A stretch of 64,000 bases of DNA from Burkholderiaceae bacterium (GCA_017856435.1 JAFMFB010000003.1:27234-91233), one strand, 5' to 3'. Counted from the first letter of the stretch, positions 54,465 through 64,000 are shown. The notes: generated by a model not told the origin, from the sequence alone. Numbers and translations: made by a program.

Positions 54465-56579
54465 TCATCGAACTCCTTGAGAACCGATCAACTTGTCACG
54501 CAGTACTTCAAATTCACGGTCGACGTCCATGGTCTTGCGGTTGCTGGACAGGGCCATGCTTGCATGCGAGCCAAGTTCAGAGGGGGTCAACCACACCCAT
54601 AAACGGCGCTCCCTCACATACAACATGGCAAACACGCCAATGATAAGCAGGGCACAGCCGAAATAAACCACCAGCTTGCCTGGTGCGCGAGCCACTTGAA
54701 ACACGCTGGCTTGCACCTGCTTGAAATCGGTCAACTGAAGGGCCATTGGTGCGGGGTAGAAAAAAGCGTCACTCAAAGCCATCACAAGCTGCGTGACATA
54801 CGCTTGAGTAGCTTCATCCGCACCCAGTGGCTTCAAATGGGCATTGTCACGAACGATTTGGAGCAATTCAAAAAGGGTGCCGTTGAGAACACGCACCAGG
54901 ACCTCCCCCGCACGCTCACGCTCGGCATCCGGCACATTGGCCTCCAGGAAATTAGCCACAGCCTGTAAACCAGCGGTATTTTTTGCCTCCGGATCAGCAC
55001 CGGCAAACAGAGACAGGGCCCGGTAAGCAGAGGCTGTCAACTGATCCTTAAGGTCAGGGCGACTTGGATCCAGAACACGTTGGACATACCGACGCACCGC
55101 CAATTCGCGCATGCTGCTTTCAGCCAGTGCCTGCCGAAGGCGCGAGAATTCATTCAGTCCCCCCTCTGCATCCACCGGGACGCGCAGGTACCTGAAGGGC
55201 TCAGAGGGTGATTCACGCATTCCCATCAGAAAAATACGAGAGGACTCGCCAAGGTCAACCGGCAACATGTAGTTGTGGTACTCACGGGCTTGGCCAGAGG
55301 CGTCACGTAACTTGTAAGTCACACTCGGACCGACGTTACGCTGGTTCTTTTTGCGATCAGGCTTGTTTGCCGGCCCCAGTTGCTTGTCCAGTGCAGCGCG
55401 CAAATCAACCTTGCGCAGGTCTGCGCCTGAACTGGATGGGTCCCCAAGGTTCTCGACATTAATCACCCGCAAGCCAGTAAATTCAAGGGTCAGCTTTTCA
55501 GAGCCATTGGTCAGCTGGGTTGCGCCCCCAATCACCCCCTCAACCTCAAAAGGGCGGGTCACAGCATTCATCGGAAGTGCCTTCAAGCGGACAGTTGAGC
55601 CACCATCCTCAAAGCTGGACTGATAGATCTCGATGCCCCGGTAGCTGGCGGGGTGGTTGACCTCGACCCGCGCCTCTCTGCGCTCACCAGTTTCCTTGTC
55701 ATGGATGATGATTTCACTGGCGAACAGCTTGGGCATGCCAGTAGAGTAATGCTCCACAATGAATTTCTTGAGTTCAATGGCAAATGGCAGATCCTGAACA
55801 AGAATGCCATCTGACTGGTTCAGGATGGCCGTGCTGGACTGGGTGCCTTCAGCCACCAGCAAATTACCCCGGAAGGTCGGGTTGGCCTGGCTCAGTCGGT
55901 GCTCGGGCTTGATATCAGCGATCATCCCACCGCCTGAATACGTGACCTTGCCACCCAGCCACATCTGGGCCCTGACGATCAGATCGCCATCGAACAATCC
56001 ACCAAGGCACACCAGCACGATCGCACTGTGCGCAGCCAGATAGCCCAGCTTGTTCACTGCTCCCGCCTTGGCCGCAACCATCCAGCCCACACCAGAACGG
56101 GTCTCGCGCCTTTGCAGTTTCACTTTCCATCCGGCTCCGACCAAGGCCTGACCGATTTGGCGTGATGCCTTTTCAGGATCACCCGTCAGGTTGGCGGTGG
56201 CCCGATGATGAAACGCCTGCAGGCTTTGCTCACGAATATTTTCCTTGTAAGTCCGTAGATCAGCCAGAATTTTTGGGGCATTGCGGGCAATGCAAAGGGA
56301 TGTGCTGACGACCAGAAAAGCAAGAATCAGCAAAAACCACCAGGCGCTGTAAATCGAATAGAGCTGGGTTCTTTCAAAGATTTCGGCCCAAAAAGGGCCA
56401 AACTGGTTGATGTAGTTGTTAAGCGGCTCATGCTGCTTGAGCACGGTGCCAATGACAGACGCAATACTGATGACGGTCAAAAGCGAAATCGCAAACCGCA
56501 TTGACGACAGCAATTCCATCAAAGGCTGCCAAAACCGAGCAGATTCTTGGGTTGCGGGGGACTGCGGGCTTGTTGTCAT
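54465..56579 (-). CDS. resB: Cytochrome c biogenesis protein ResB
   Basis: 704 aa; LLSSMRFAISLLTVISIASVIGTVLKQ; ResB-type topology. Confidence 0.94.
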   Translation of the reverse strand: MTTSPQSPATQESARFWQPLMELLSSMRFAISLLTVISIASVIGTVLKQHEPLNNYINQFGPFWAEIFERTQLYSIYSAWWFLLILAFLVVSTSLCIARNAPKILADLRTYKENIREQSLQAFHHRATANLTGDPEKASRQIGQALVGAGWKVKLQRRETRSGVGWMVAAKAGAVNKLGYLAAHSAIVLVCLGGLFDGDLIVRAQMWLGGKVTYSGGGMIADIKPEHRLSQANPTFRGNLLVAEGTQSSTAILNQSDGILVQDLPFAIELKKFIVEHYSTGMPKLFASEIIIHDKETGERREARVEVNHPASYRGIEIYQSSFEDGGSTVRLKALPMNAVTRPFEVEGVIGGATQLTNGSEKLTLEFTGLRVINVENLGDPSSSGADLRKVDLRAALDKQLGPANKPDRKKNQRNVGPSVTYKLRDASGQAREYHNYMLPVDLGESSRIFLMGMRESPSEPFRYLRVPVDAEGGLNEFSRLRQALAESSMRELAVRRYVQRVLDPSRPDLKDQLTASAYRALSLFAGADPEAKNTAGLQAVANFLEANVPDAERERAGEVLVRVLNGTLFELLQIVRDNAHLKPLGADEATQAYVTQLVMALSDAFFYPAPMALQLTDFKQVQASVFQVARAPGKLVVYFGCALLIIGVFAMLYVRERRLWVWLTPSELGSHASMALSSNRKTMDVDREFEVLRDKLIGSQGVR

Positions 56580-56602
56580 GGAAAGATTGTGCGCGTACCA
56601 AA

Positions 56603-56634
56603 CAAAAAAGGCAGGCCTTTGACAGGGCCTGCCT
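56603..56634 (-). terminator. Rho-independent terminator of the cytochrome c4 gene
   Basis: Minus strand AGGCAGGCC-CTGTCAAA-GGCCTGCCT stem followed by TTTTTT, between the cytochrome stop and resB. Confidence 0.8.
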
Positions 56635-56672
56635 CGGATTGGAGTGCTTGGTGGCCTGAAGGTTCCGTGCTG

Positions 56673-57308
56673 TTAGCGCAGGCCCGCAATAAAGTCCGCC
56701 ACCGCCTTGATTTCGCGATCGTTCATCTTGGCCGCCACCTGCGCCATAGGCACGCTGTTCAGGCGGGCGCCATCGCGAAAACCCGCCAACTGGCTGGCAG
56801 TGTAGTCGGCATGTTGCCCTCCCAAACGTGGGTACTGAGCCGGAATGCCGGCGCCGTTTGGGCTGTGACAGCCAGCACAGGCAGCAATCTGGCGATCAGG
56901 AATCCCGCCACGATAAATGCGCTCACCCAGTGCCACCAATTGTTTATCTTTTGCAAACCCTGGCTTGGTCTGCTTAGAGGCCAGCCAGGCGCTAATGTTT
57001 TTCATGTCGTCATCGCTGAGGTCCGAAGCGAACTGTTTCATGACCGCATTGCTTCTTTTGCCCGACTTGAATTCCAGCAACTGTTTAGCCAGGTACTGAG
57101 GATGTTGTTGCGCCAGCTTGGGATTGGCAGGGATAGCGGAGTTGCCGTCGGCACCGTGACAAGCCGCACAGACAGCGGTGAACTTGGCCTCACCCTTGGC
57201 CAGGTCAGGCTTGACAGGCTGGGGAGCCTCTTTGGCCGCATAAATCGATGATGACAGCATCAAGCCGGCAACTGTCAAAAGCAGGGAGGCAGACAACTTC
57301 ATAGTCAA
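56673..57308 (-). CDS. Dihaem cytochrome c4
   Basis: 211 aa; signal peptide; two CxxCH motifs (CAACHGADG, CAGCHSPNG). Confidence 0.93.
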   Translation of the reverse strand: MTMKLSASLLLTVAGLMLSSSIYAAKEAPQPVKPDLAKGEAKFTAVCAACHGADGNSAIPANPKLAQQHPQYLAKQLLEFKSGKRSNAVMKQFASDLSDDDMKNISAWLASKQTKPGFAKDKQLVALGERIYRGGIPDRQIAACAGCHSPNGAGIPAQYPRLGGQHADYTASQLAGFRDGARLNSVPMAQVAAKMNDREIKAVADFIAGLR

Positions 57309-57373
57309 TACAGGTTGGTCAAGCTAATCAGCGTGATTCTACAATGCTGCCGTGGCTTCAAAGCCAATGACTC

Positions 57374-58087
57374 ATGAGCCCTACCAACAAGCCCCCCAAA
57401 CCCGCCGCTGGCCCAGCCAATCAGCCCGTTGACCCATCCGCCCTGGCCCTGTCCTGGATGCATACAGCGCGTTTTTTGATCACCTCACCTGATCTGCAGC
57501 ACCTACCCCAACTGGAAGTCCCGGAAATAGCCTTTGTGGGGCGATCCAACGCCGGAAAATCTACCTGTATCAATACGCTCACGCAACAAAAACAGCTCGC
57601 CTTTGCCTCCAAAAAACCAGGACGAACACAACATATCAACTTGTTTGCACTGGGCAAGCAGGGGGCCACCGATGCGGTTCTGACAGATCTCCCAGGCTAT
57701 GGCTACGCAGCTGTACCCCAACAGGACAAGGCCAGATGGCAGCGGGTCATGGCAAATTATCTGGTCTCGCGAGAAAATCTGACCGGCATTGTCTTGTTGT
57801 GCGATCCGCGACACGGTCTGACCGAATTGGATCAGGTGCTTCTGGAAGTCATTCGGCCCCGAGTAGAGGAAGGTTTGAAGTTTCTGGTGGTGCTGACCAA
57901 GGCTGACAAGCTTAACCGCAGCGAACAGGCCAAGGCCCTCTCGATCATGAAGCTCAATGCCGGCGGCGGTGATGTGCGTCTGTTCTCGGCCACCAAGCGA
58001 CAAGGTGTTGAAGAAGTGGCCCTGCTTTTATGGCACTGGGCGCATCCCGAGCCTGCGCTGAGTGAGCCCGATCCTGAGGGAACATGA
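57374..58087 (+). CDS. engB: Ribosome biogenesis GTP-binding protein YihA/EngB
   Basis: 237 aa; EIAFVGRSNAGKSTCINTLTQQ; TDLPGYGYAAV; VLTKADKL. Confidence 0.96.
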   Translation: MSPTNKPPKPAAGPANQPVDPSALALSWMHTARFLITSPDLQHLPQLEVPEIAFVGRSNAGKSTCINTLTQQKQLAFASKKPGRTQHINLFALGKQGATDAVLTDLPGYGYAAVPQQDKARWQRVMANYLVSRENLTGIVLLCDPRHGLTELDQVLLEVIRPRVEEGLKFLVVLTKADKLNRSEQAKALSIMKLNAGGGDVRLFSATKRQGVEEVALLLWHWAHPEPALSEPDPEGT

Positions 58088-58992
58088 TTGATACCTGGCA
58101 ACAGGTCTTGCCTGGCGGTATCAGCCTGAGTTGTCGCGCCGCGGGTGAGCGCGGCAGACCTGTGCTTATGTTCCTGCACGGCTTTCCGGAGGCTGCTTTT
58201 GTTTGGGACGAGTTGCTGCAACATTTCGCACAACCCGAACATGGTGGCTTCCGCTGCCTGGCGCCCAACATGCGCGGCTACGAGTACTCCAGCGCACCTT
58301 CCGATGTCAGCGCCTACCGATCCAGGCATCTGGTCCAAGACCTGGTCGATCTTGCCGCCATTGAATCGCCGTCCACCCCTTTGGCCGGACTGATCGCCCA
58401 CGACTGGGGTGGCGCCCTGGCCTGGAACCTGGCCAACCAGCGGCCCGAGCGACTCCAGAAATTGGTCATTCTCAACGCCCCTCACCCCGGCACCTTCCTG
58501 CGGGAACTCAAGCGCAACCCAAGACAGCAGGCCGCCAGCGCCTACATGAACTTTCTTGTCCGGGCAGACGCAGAGCCCTTGTTGGCTGAAAACGATTACG
58601 CCCGCCTATGGGACTTTTTTCTCGACATGGGGGCGGGGGCAAAAAACCATGGCTGGCTCGATGATTCAATGAAGGCGCGTTATCGGGATGTCTGGTCGAT
58701 GGGCCTGACCGGCGGCCTGAACTACTACCGGGCTACCCCACTTCGGCCCCCTGACACACAGGGCCCGTCGCTGGCAGCGCTTGATCTGCCCCGCTCTGCA
58801 CTCATGGTAGATGTGCCCACCCTGGTGATCTGGGGGCTGGGTGACACCGCGCTGCTGCCAGAGTTGTTGGATGACCTGGAGAGCTACGTGCCCAGACTCA
58901 CGGTGCAGCGCCTTGATTGGGCCACCCACTGGCTGATCCACGAAGAGCCTGCGGCCATCATCGCTTTTCTGGAGCACTTTTTGGCTCAGTAA
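58084..58992 (+). CDS. Alpha/beta hydrolase (epoxide-hydrolase/haloalkane-dehalogenase-like)
   Basis: 302 aa; FLHGFPEAAFVWDELL; GLIAHDWGGALAW. Confidence 0.9.
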   Translation: MIDTWQQVLPGGISLSCRAAGERGRPVLMFLHGFPEAAFVWDELLQHFAQPEHGGFRCLAPNMRGYEYSSAPSDVSAYRSRHLVQDLVDLAAIESPSTPLAGLIAHDWGGALAWNLANQRPERLQKLVILNAPHPGTFLRELKRNPRQQAASAYMNFLVRADAEPLLAENDYARLWDFFLDMGAGAKNHGWLDDSMKARYRDVWSMGLTGGLNYYRATPLRPPDTQGPSLAALDLPRSALMVDVPTLVIWGLGDTALLPELLDDLESYVPRLTVQRLDWATHWLIHEEPAAIIAFLEHFLAQ

Positions 58993-59852
58993 ACTGGAGG
59001 TTCACCCGGTGGTCGGTCCTTGAAGCGCTTGTGCACCCAGTAGTACTGTTCTGGCACGGCATCGATATAGCCCTGCAAACGTTGATTCATCAGTACGGTG
59101 TCTGCCACCGGATCCTCGGTTGGGTAATTTTTCCAGGCTGGCAACAGGTCAACCGTATAGCCATCTGGTGTCAGACGCGTGATTACAGGTACCACCTGAG
59201 CGCGCGCGAGCCTGGCAAAACGCGAAAGTGAGGGTACCGTCGCTGCCATCACCCCATAAAAAGGGAGAAACAAGGAGTCTTCTGGCCCGAAATTCATGTC
59301 GGGCAGCAGATAGAGCGGATCACCTGCCCGCAAGGCAGCAACAATGGTCTTGACGCCATCAGCACGGCCGAACAGACGCCCCTGACCAAAGCGCTGTCGC
59401 CCGGCCAAAACCCAGGCATCGACCACCAAATTTGACTGATTGGTGTAGATGGTGGTGAACTGGCGAGCAAACTGCTGAGTCAATGCCGTCCAACCTGCAT
59501 CCAGCCCAACAAAGTGCGGCGCAAAGATGACCGTTGGGGCAGTCCCCTTCAGGGCCTCCAAATCGCCTGTAATGCTTAGCCGATCTTGGACCACTTCGGG
59601 CGCTCCATGCCAAAGCCAGGCTCGATCCAGCCAGGCTTGGGCAAAACAGACAAAGTTGCGGCGCGCCAACCGCTTTCGCTTTGCATGGCTGAGAGAGGGA
59701 AAACAAAGGCTTAAATTTCTGAGCACCACATGCCGACGACCCGGCACAACCAGGTAAAGCAAGCCACCCAGCCCCCAGCCGATGGCACGCAAGATGGGCA
59801 AGGGAAGAGGCGCCAGCAAGCGCATCAAGACAATCCCCATTTTGCTGAACAT
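58986..59852 (-). CDS. LpxL/HtrB-family lysophospholipid (lipid A) acyltransferase
   Basis: 288 aa; FAPHFVGLDAGWTAL; LPDMNFGPEDSLFLPFYG. Confidence 0.88.
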   Translation of the reverse strand: MFSKMGIVLMRLLAPLPLPILRAIGWGLGGLLYLVVPGRRHVVLRNLSLCFPSLSHAKRKRLARRNFVCFAQAWLDRAWLWHGAPEVVQDRLSITGDLEALKGTAPTVIFAPHFVGLDAGWTALTQQFARQFTTIYTNQSNLVVDAWVLAGRQRFGQGRLFGRADGVKTIVAALRAGDPLYLLPDMNFGPEDSLFLPFYGVMAATVPSLSRFARLARAQVVPVITRLTPDGYTVDLLPAWKNYPTEDPVADTVLMNQRLQGYIDAVPEQYYWVHKRFKDRPPGEPPVY

Positions 59853-60679
59853 CAGCGTTCGCCCCTTGGCTGTTTGTAGCGAGCGTAGCCCCAGAGGTAC
59901 TGTTGCGGGCAGCTGTCAATCAACTGCGCCATTGACTCATTGATACGTGCGGCAGCCAATTGGGGATCCTGGGTAAGTTCGCCGTCAAACGGACGTACAT
60001 GAATGCAATAACCGCGCCCCCACGGCAATCGTTCACCCCAGGCCAACAGCACCGCCGCCCCACTCAGCTGGATCAGGCGCGCCGAAAGGGTCATGGTGTA
60101 GGCCGGTCGGCCAAAGAATGGCGCCCAAACCCCCAGGCCTTGCGGCGGTACCTGATCGGGTAGCAGACCGACCGACTGCCCCTGCCTGAGCGCCTTGACC
60201 AACTGTTTGACTCCGGCCAAGGAGGTGGCGGCGGTAAATAAACCCGGCCGCCCCCGGCTTGCGTCGACCAGACTTCGCAGCCAAGCCTGGCGCGCCGGTC
60301 GAAAAAGCACGGTCATGGGATTTTGATGACCAAAAGCCTGGGCATAGGCCTGGGCAGTAACTTCAAAACAACCCAGGTGGGGGGTGAGAAAAATAATTCC
60401 TTTTCCCGTCGCAAGTGCCTCTTCAATGTACGAGCGGCCTTTCCACTTGATGGGTACATCTTGCCCTAGCCAGAGCCGCGGCAATTCGGCCACCAGCATG
60501 CCGGCCTGGCCTACAGCGACATGCCATTGCGCCCAGGCATAGCCAGCCAGGCGGGCGTGGTCCAAAAAACGGCGCCGGTAAGTTGGCGATGCCAGAAAAA
60601 CGACCCAACCCAAGACCCAGCCAATGCCATGCAGCGCCCAAAGGGGCAGCATGGACAAAAGGCGAAACAGGGTCATCAT
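59852..60679 (-). CDS. LpxL/HtrB-family lysophospholipid (lipid A) acyltransferase, second paralog
   Basis: 275 aa; FLTPHLGCFEVTAQAYA; LLPDQVPPQGLGVWAPFFG; YLWGYARYK. Confidence 0.88.
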   Translation of the reverse strand: MMTLFRLLSMLPLWALHGIGWVLGWVVFLASPTYRRRFLDHARLAGYAWAQWHVAVGQAGMLVAELPRLWLGQDVPIKWKGRSYIEEALATGKGIIFLTPHLGCFEVTAQAYAQAFGHQNPMTVLFRPARQAWLRSLVDASRGRPGLFTAATSLAGVKQLVKALRQGQSVGLLPDQVPPQGLGVWAPFFGRPAYTMTLSARLIQLSGAAVLLAWGERLPWGRGYCIHVRPFDGELTQDPQLAAARINESMAQLIDSCPQQYLWGYARYKQPRGER

Positions 60680-60851
60680 GAGTCGGATAAAATGCTCGCG
60701 TCGCTGAGTTATAGAACTACTTGCAGGGCGACAAGCACCGCCGGCCCCAAAGGACTGGATTGTGCCGTCAAACTAGACTTATCTGCTAAAGCGTTCGCCG
60801 AAGCTCCCGCCCAGGCAACGCGCCTGAACTAACTTATGGAGTTTTATTCAA

Positions 60852-62033
60852 ATGGCGAACGACTTCCTTTTCACCTCCGAATCCGTCTCTGAGGGCCACC
60901 CTGACAAGGTCGCGGACCAGATTTCAGATGCCATCCTCGATGCCATCTTCAAACAGGACCCTCGCTCGCGGGTTGCTGCCGAGACCCTGACCAACACCGG
61001 CCTGGTCGTGCTGGCGGGCGAAATCACCACCAATGCGCATGTCGATTACATCCAGGTAGCACGCGACACCATTCAGCGCATTGGGTATGACAACACCGAG
61101 TACGGCATCGATCACAAGGGATGTGCGGTGCTGGTGGCTTATGACAAGCAATCCAATGACATTGCCCAGGGTGTGAACCAGGCCTCTGACGACCACCTAA
61201 ACACCGGTGCTGGCGACCAGGGCCTGATGTTTGGCTACGCCTGCGATGAGACGCCTGAGTTGATGCCGGCCCCGATTTACTACGCCCATCGACTGGTCGA
61301 ACGACAGGCTCAGTTGCGCAGGGATGGACGCCTGCCCTTCTTGCGGCCCGATGCCAAAAGCCAGGTGACCATGCGCTATGTGGATGGCAAACCGCACAGT
61401 ATTGACACGGTGGTTCTCTCCACCCAGCACAGCCCGGATCAGAGCGAGACCCAAACAAAGCTCAAAGCCAGTTTCTATGAGGCGGTGATCGAGGAAATCA
61501 TCAAACCGGTGCTGCCCAAGGAATGGCTCAAGGACACGAACTACCTGGTCAACCCGACCGGACGCTTTGTCGTTGGTGGTCCCCAGGGCGACTGCGGGCT
61601 GACCGGTCGTAAGATCATCGTGGACACCTACGGCGGTGCCTGCCCGCATGGCGGCGGTGCCTTCTCAGGCAAAGATCCCTCCAAGGTCGACCGCTCGGCT
61701 GCCTATGCCACCCGCTATGTGGCCAAGAATGTGGTCGCTGCTGGCTTGGCCAGCAAGTGCCAGGTACAGGTTGCCTACGCCATTGGTGTCGCGCGCCCGA
61801 TGAACATCACCGTGAACACCCACGGCACAGGCGTGGTGTCAGATGAGAAGATCGCGGCTCTGGTGGCCGAGCATTTCGATCTGCGACCCAAAGGCATCAT
61901 TCAAATGCTCGACTTGCTGCGCCCTATTTATGAAAAAACCGCTGCCTACGGGCATTTCGGTCGTGATGAGCCTGAGTTCACCTGGGAAAAGACCGACAAA
62001 GCTGCAGCGCTGCGCGCAGCAGCCGGCCGCTAA
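60852..62033 (+). CDS. metK: S-adenosylmethionine synthase
   Basis: 393 aa; [61 protein letters not shown]. Confidence 0.98.
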   Translation: MANDFLFTSESVSEGHPDKVADQISDAILDAIFKQDPRSRVAAETLTNTGLVVLAGEITTNAHVDYIQVARDTIQRIGYDNTEYGIDHKGCAVLVAYDKQSNDIAQGVNQASDDHLNTGAGDQGLMFGYACDETPELMPAPIYYAHRLVERQAQLRRDGRLPFLRPDAKSQVTMRYVDGKPHSIDTVVLSTQHSPDQSETQTKLKASFYEAVIEEIIKPVLPKEWLKDTNYLVNPTGRFVVGGPQGDCGLTGRKIIVDTYGGACPHGGGAFSGKDPSKVDRSAAYATRYVAKNVVAAGLASKCQVQVAYAIGVARPMNITVNTHGTGVVSDEKIAALVAEHFDLRPKGIIQMLDLLRPIYEKTAAYGHFGRDEPEFTWEKTDKAAALRAAAGR

Positions 62034-62061
62034 GGCCGCAACGCGCGTGGTTTGACGGTCT

Positions 62062-62118
62062 TTCGGCGTAGGCTCACATCGGCACAGCCGATGTGAAGGG
62101 CCGCAAGGCCAGGCCGAA
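62062..62118 (+). other. Candidate structured RNA element (three-way-junction-like) between metK and the GT9 gene
   Basis: Outer stem TTCGGC/GCCGAA (62062-62067/62113-62118); inner hairpin TCACATCGGC-ACA-GCCGATGTGA (62074-62096); inner hairpin GGCC-GCAA-GGCC (62099-62110). Confidence 0.4.
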
Positions 62119-62153
62119 GCCAAAAGACAGCGCATGAAAAAGAGGACACCCTC

Positions 62154-63398
62154 ATGAAACTACAAACGCAACGCTGGATCGACCGCTGGGTAGGTCAGGT
62201 GCTGTGTGCTGCGGTTTCTCTATGGGCACATCTGATGAGGTCGCCCGCAGCAGCGTTTGGCGGCAGCAACTCTCCTCGCCATATTTTGGTCATTCTGTTG
62301 TCGGAGATGGGCAGCATCGTGCTGGCCGGGCCGATGTTCCAGGCCTTGCGCCAGCGGTTTCCAGATGCGACGCTCCATGTCCTGCAACTGAAAAAGAATC
62401 AGGAAGTGGCGCGCATGTTACGTCTGACCCAGGACGCCAACCTGCATGCCATTGACGACAGCTCAGGCACCGCCCTGGTGCGCAGCATTTGGCGAGTGAG
62501 CCTGGCCATGCGCCGCCTGCCGTTGGACGTGGTGATCGACTGCGAGTTGTTCTCCCGCATCAGCAGCCTGCTCAGCTACCTCACTGGGGCGCCACGGCGG
62601 GCCGGCTTCACCCCGCATACCCAGGAAGGACTGTACCGCGGCAGCTATATCAACTGCGCGATCCCCTACAACCCCTACCAGCACATCAGCCTGCAATTTT
62701 TGTCCCTGGTCGATGCTCTGCAAAGCGAGCGAGCGCCGCGTCACAAGGCCGCCCCGGTCCGAGCCCTGCCCCATGAGACCGGCTTGGCTGTGCCTTTCTC
62801 ACCTGAAGAGCTCACCGCCTATCGAGCCAAACTTCTTGGCGATCACCCTGTGCTGGCCAATCGCAAGGTCGTGCTGATGTACCCGGGTGGCGGCATCCTG
62901 CCCGAGCGCGCCTGGCCGGCCGAGCACTACGCCCGCGTGGCCCATGACCTGTGCGAAGCTGGTCATGCAGTCGGGCTGATCGGCCTGAAGGAAGACGCAC
63001 AACTGGCTGCACAAATCTGCCAGCAAGTTGGTAGCGCCCACTGCATTGCTCTGACTGGCTACACCCGCAGCCTGCGCGAACTATTGATGCTTTTTCATGC
63101 CAGCCAATTGCTGCTGACCAACGATGGTGGACCGGGTCACTTTGCCAGCCTGACGCCAATCCGAACACTCATGTTCTTTGGCCCCGAAACCAGTCGGCTC
63201 TATGGTCCGCTTCCTGGCTTAAGAGCTGCCAGCCTGGGCCCTCAGGCTACGGTCTTTGAATCGGGCATTGCCTGCTCACCCTGCCTGTCTGCCTATAACC
63301 ACCGCCAGACCTTCTGTGACGGTGATAACCAATGCCTTAAACGCATTGCGCCCGACCCGGTGCTCCATACTGCACTGCAGGCACTGCAGGAAGCGTGA
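62154..63398 (+). CDS. Glycosyltransferase family 9 (heptosyltransferase-like)
   Basis: 414 aa; ILVILLSEMGSIVLAGPMFQAL; LMYPGGGILPERAWPAEHYARVA; LLLTNDGGPGHFASLTPIRTLMFFGPE. Confidence 0.9.
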   Translation: MKLQTQRWIDRWVGQVLCAAVSLWAHLMRSPAAAFGGSNSPRHILVILLSEMGSIVLAGPMFQALRQRFPDATLHVLQLKKNQEVARMLRLTQDANLHAIDDSSGTALVRSIWRVSLAMRRLPLDVVIDCELFSRISSLLSYLTGAPRRAGFTPHTQEGLYRGSYINCAIPYNPYQHISLQFLSLVDALQSERAPRHKAAPVRALPHETGLAVPFSPEELTAYRAKLLGDHPVLANRKVVLMYPGGGILPERAWPAEHYARVAHDLCEAGHAVGLIGLKEDAQLAAQICQQVGSAHCIALTGYTRSLRELLMLFHASQLLLTNDGGPGHFASLTPIRTLMFFGPETSRLYGPLPGLRAASLGPQATVFESGIACSPCLSAYNHRQTFCDGDNQCLKRIAPDPVLHTALQALQEA

Positions 63399-63898
63399 CT
63401 CCGAGTATGAAGCCCATGCTGAGGGACCGTCTTTGGCAACTCATTGACTGGTTGCATGGCTTTCGCTTTGTGCGATTTGGACTGGTCGGTGCCAGTGGCA
63501 CCGTCGTGAACCTGACGGTGCTCTTTATCGCCCATGAAATGCTTTTCAGCGCGATCGAACCTGCAGGCAGCAAGCCCTATTTCTCTCTGCTACTGGCAAT
63601 TCTGGTGGCCACGGTCAACAACTTCACCTGGAATCGCTTGTGGACCTGGTCAGATCGACGGCATGCCACCGCCAGAGCCGATGGCCAGCGCCTTCGAAAA
63701 CGCAGCCTGCTGGCACAACTTGGGCAGTACGCAACCGCCTCGTGGCTGGGAATTTTGCTGCAGTACGGACTGACGATTGGGTTTATGCACCTTGGCTTGC
63801 ACTATCTATTGGCGAACCTGATTGCCATTGCCATTGCCAGCATCAGCAATTTCATCACCAACGACCTTTGGACTTTTCGCAACCAACGCAAGCCATAA
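63395..63898 (+). CDS. GtrA family membrane protein
   Basis: 167 aa; FVRFGLVGASGTVVNLTVLF; four TM segments; NNFTWNRLWTW / ISNFITNDLWTF repeats typical of GtrA. Confidence 0.9.
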   Translation: MTPSMKPMLRDRLWQLIDWLHGFRFVRFGLVGASGTVVNLTVLFIAHEMLFSAIEPAGSKPYFSLLLAILVATVNNFTWNRLWTWSDRRHATARADGQRLRKRSLLAQLGQYATASWLGILLQYGLTIGFMHLGLHYLLANLIAIAIASISNFITNDLWTFRNQRKP

Positions 63899-63936
63899 TG
63901 CCTGCCTAAGCCACTGATTGCTGGCCCTAAGGTCCT

Positions 63937-64000
63937 ATGCGCTTTTCCGGACTGAATTCCTATCCCTCGAACACTTCAGACGTGTCAACCTGGCAAGTCT
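63937..64000 (+). CDS. Possible 5' end of a further gene, truncated by the window
   Basis: ATG at 63937 open to the edge (MRFSGLNSYPSNTSDVSTWQV...); too short to identify. Confidence 0.25.
   Translation, partial: MRFSGLNSYPSNTSDVSTWQV

Noticed and set aside
60763-60772. CCGTCAAAC in the metK leader complementary to GTTTGACGG downstream of metK (62050-62058)
   Set aside because: Only 9 nt, 1.3 kb apart; likely coincidence without comparative support.
60836-60892. Out-of-frame 18-codon uORF ([18 protein letters not shown]) overlapping the metK start
   Set aside because: No Shine-Dalgarno of its own; its ATG overlaps the metK ribosome-binding site, so it is more likely chance.
1-64000. CRISPR arrays, prophage, restriction-modification, toxin-antitoxin, BGC or integron signatures
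   Set aside because: Looked for direct repeats, integrases, methylase/nuclease pairs and NRPS/PKS motifs; none seen apart from the RAYT.

Overview
The window is a gene-dense segment of a betaproteobacterial chromosome. The family is probably Comamonadaceae/Burkholderiales, inferred from gene content and order and not tested. Almost all of it is conserved core genome: secA (partial), M23 peptidase, dciA-like, tRNA-Thr(UGU), sspBA, petCBA, mscL, pdxA, Nif3-like, degQ/htrA-like, tatABC, hinT, the complete his cluster, murA, ibaG, an ABC-2 exporter, mlaFEDACB, gltBD, dgt, aroKB, pilMNOPQ, a PBP1A gene, cyaY, lptM, lysA, msrPQ, ccsB/resB, cytochrome c4, engB, two LpxL-like acyltransferases, metK, a GT9 glycosyltransferase and a GtrA-family gene. 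There is one clear mobile element, a single-copy RAYT/Y1 transposase gene bounded by a perfect 15-bp inverted repeat (35968-36829). It sits 7 bp upstream of a good gltB promoter, and its other end supplies the stop codon of a methyltransferase gene. I found no CRISPR array, prophage, defence island, rRNA or large novel gene cluster. The observations most worth a second look are the RAYT insertion, a candidate three-way-junction RNA between metK and the GT9 gene, a cluster of poly-G tracts in pilQ, several hairpins placed at translation or termination sites, and a METTL25/TRMT13-like methyltransferase. I do not see convincing evidence of a large undescribed system.
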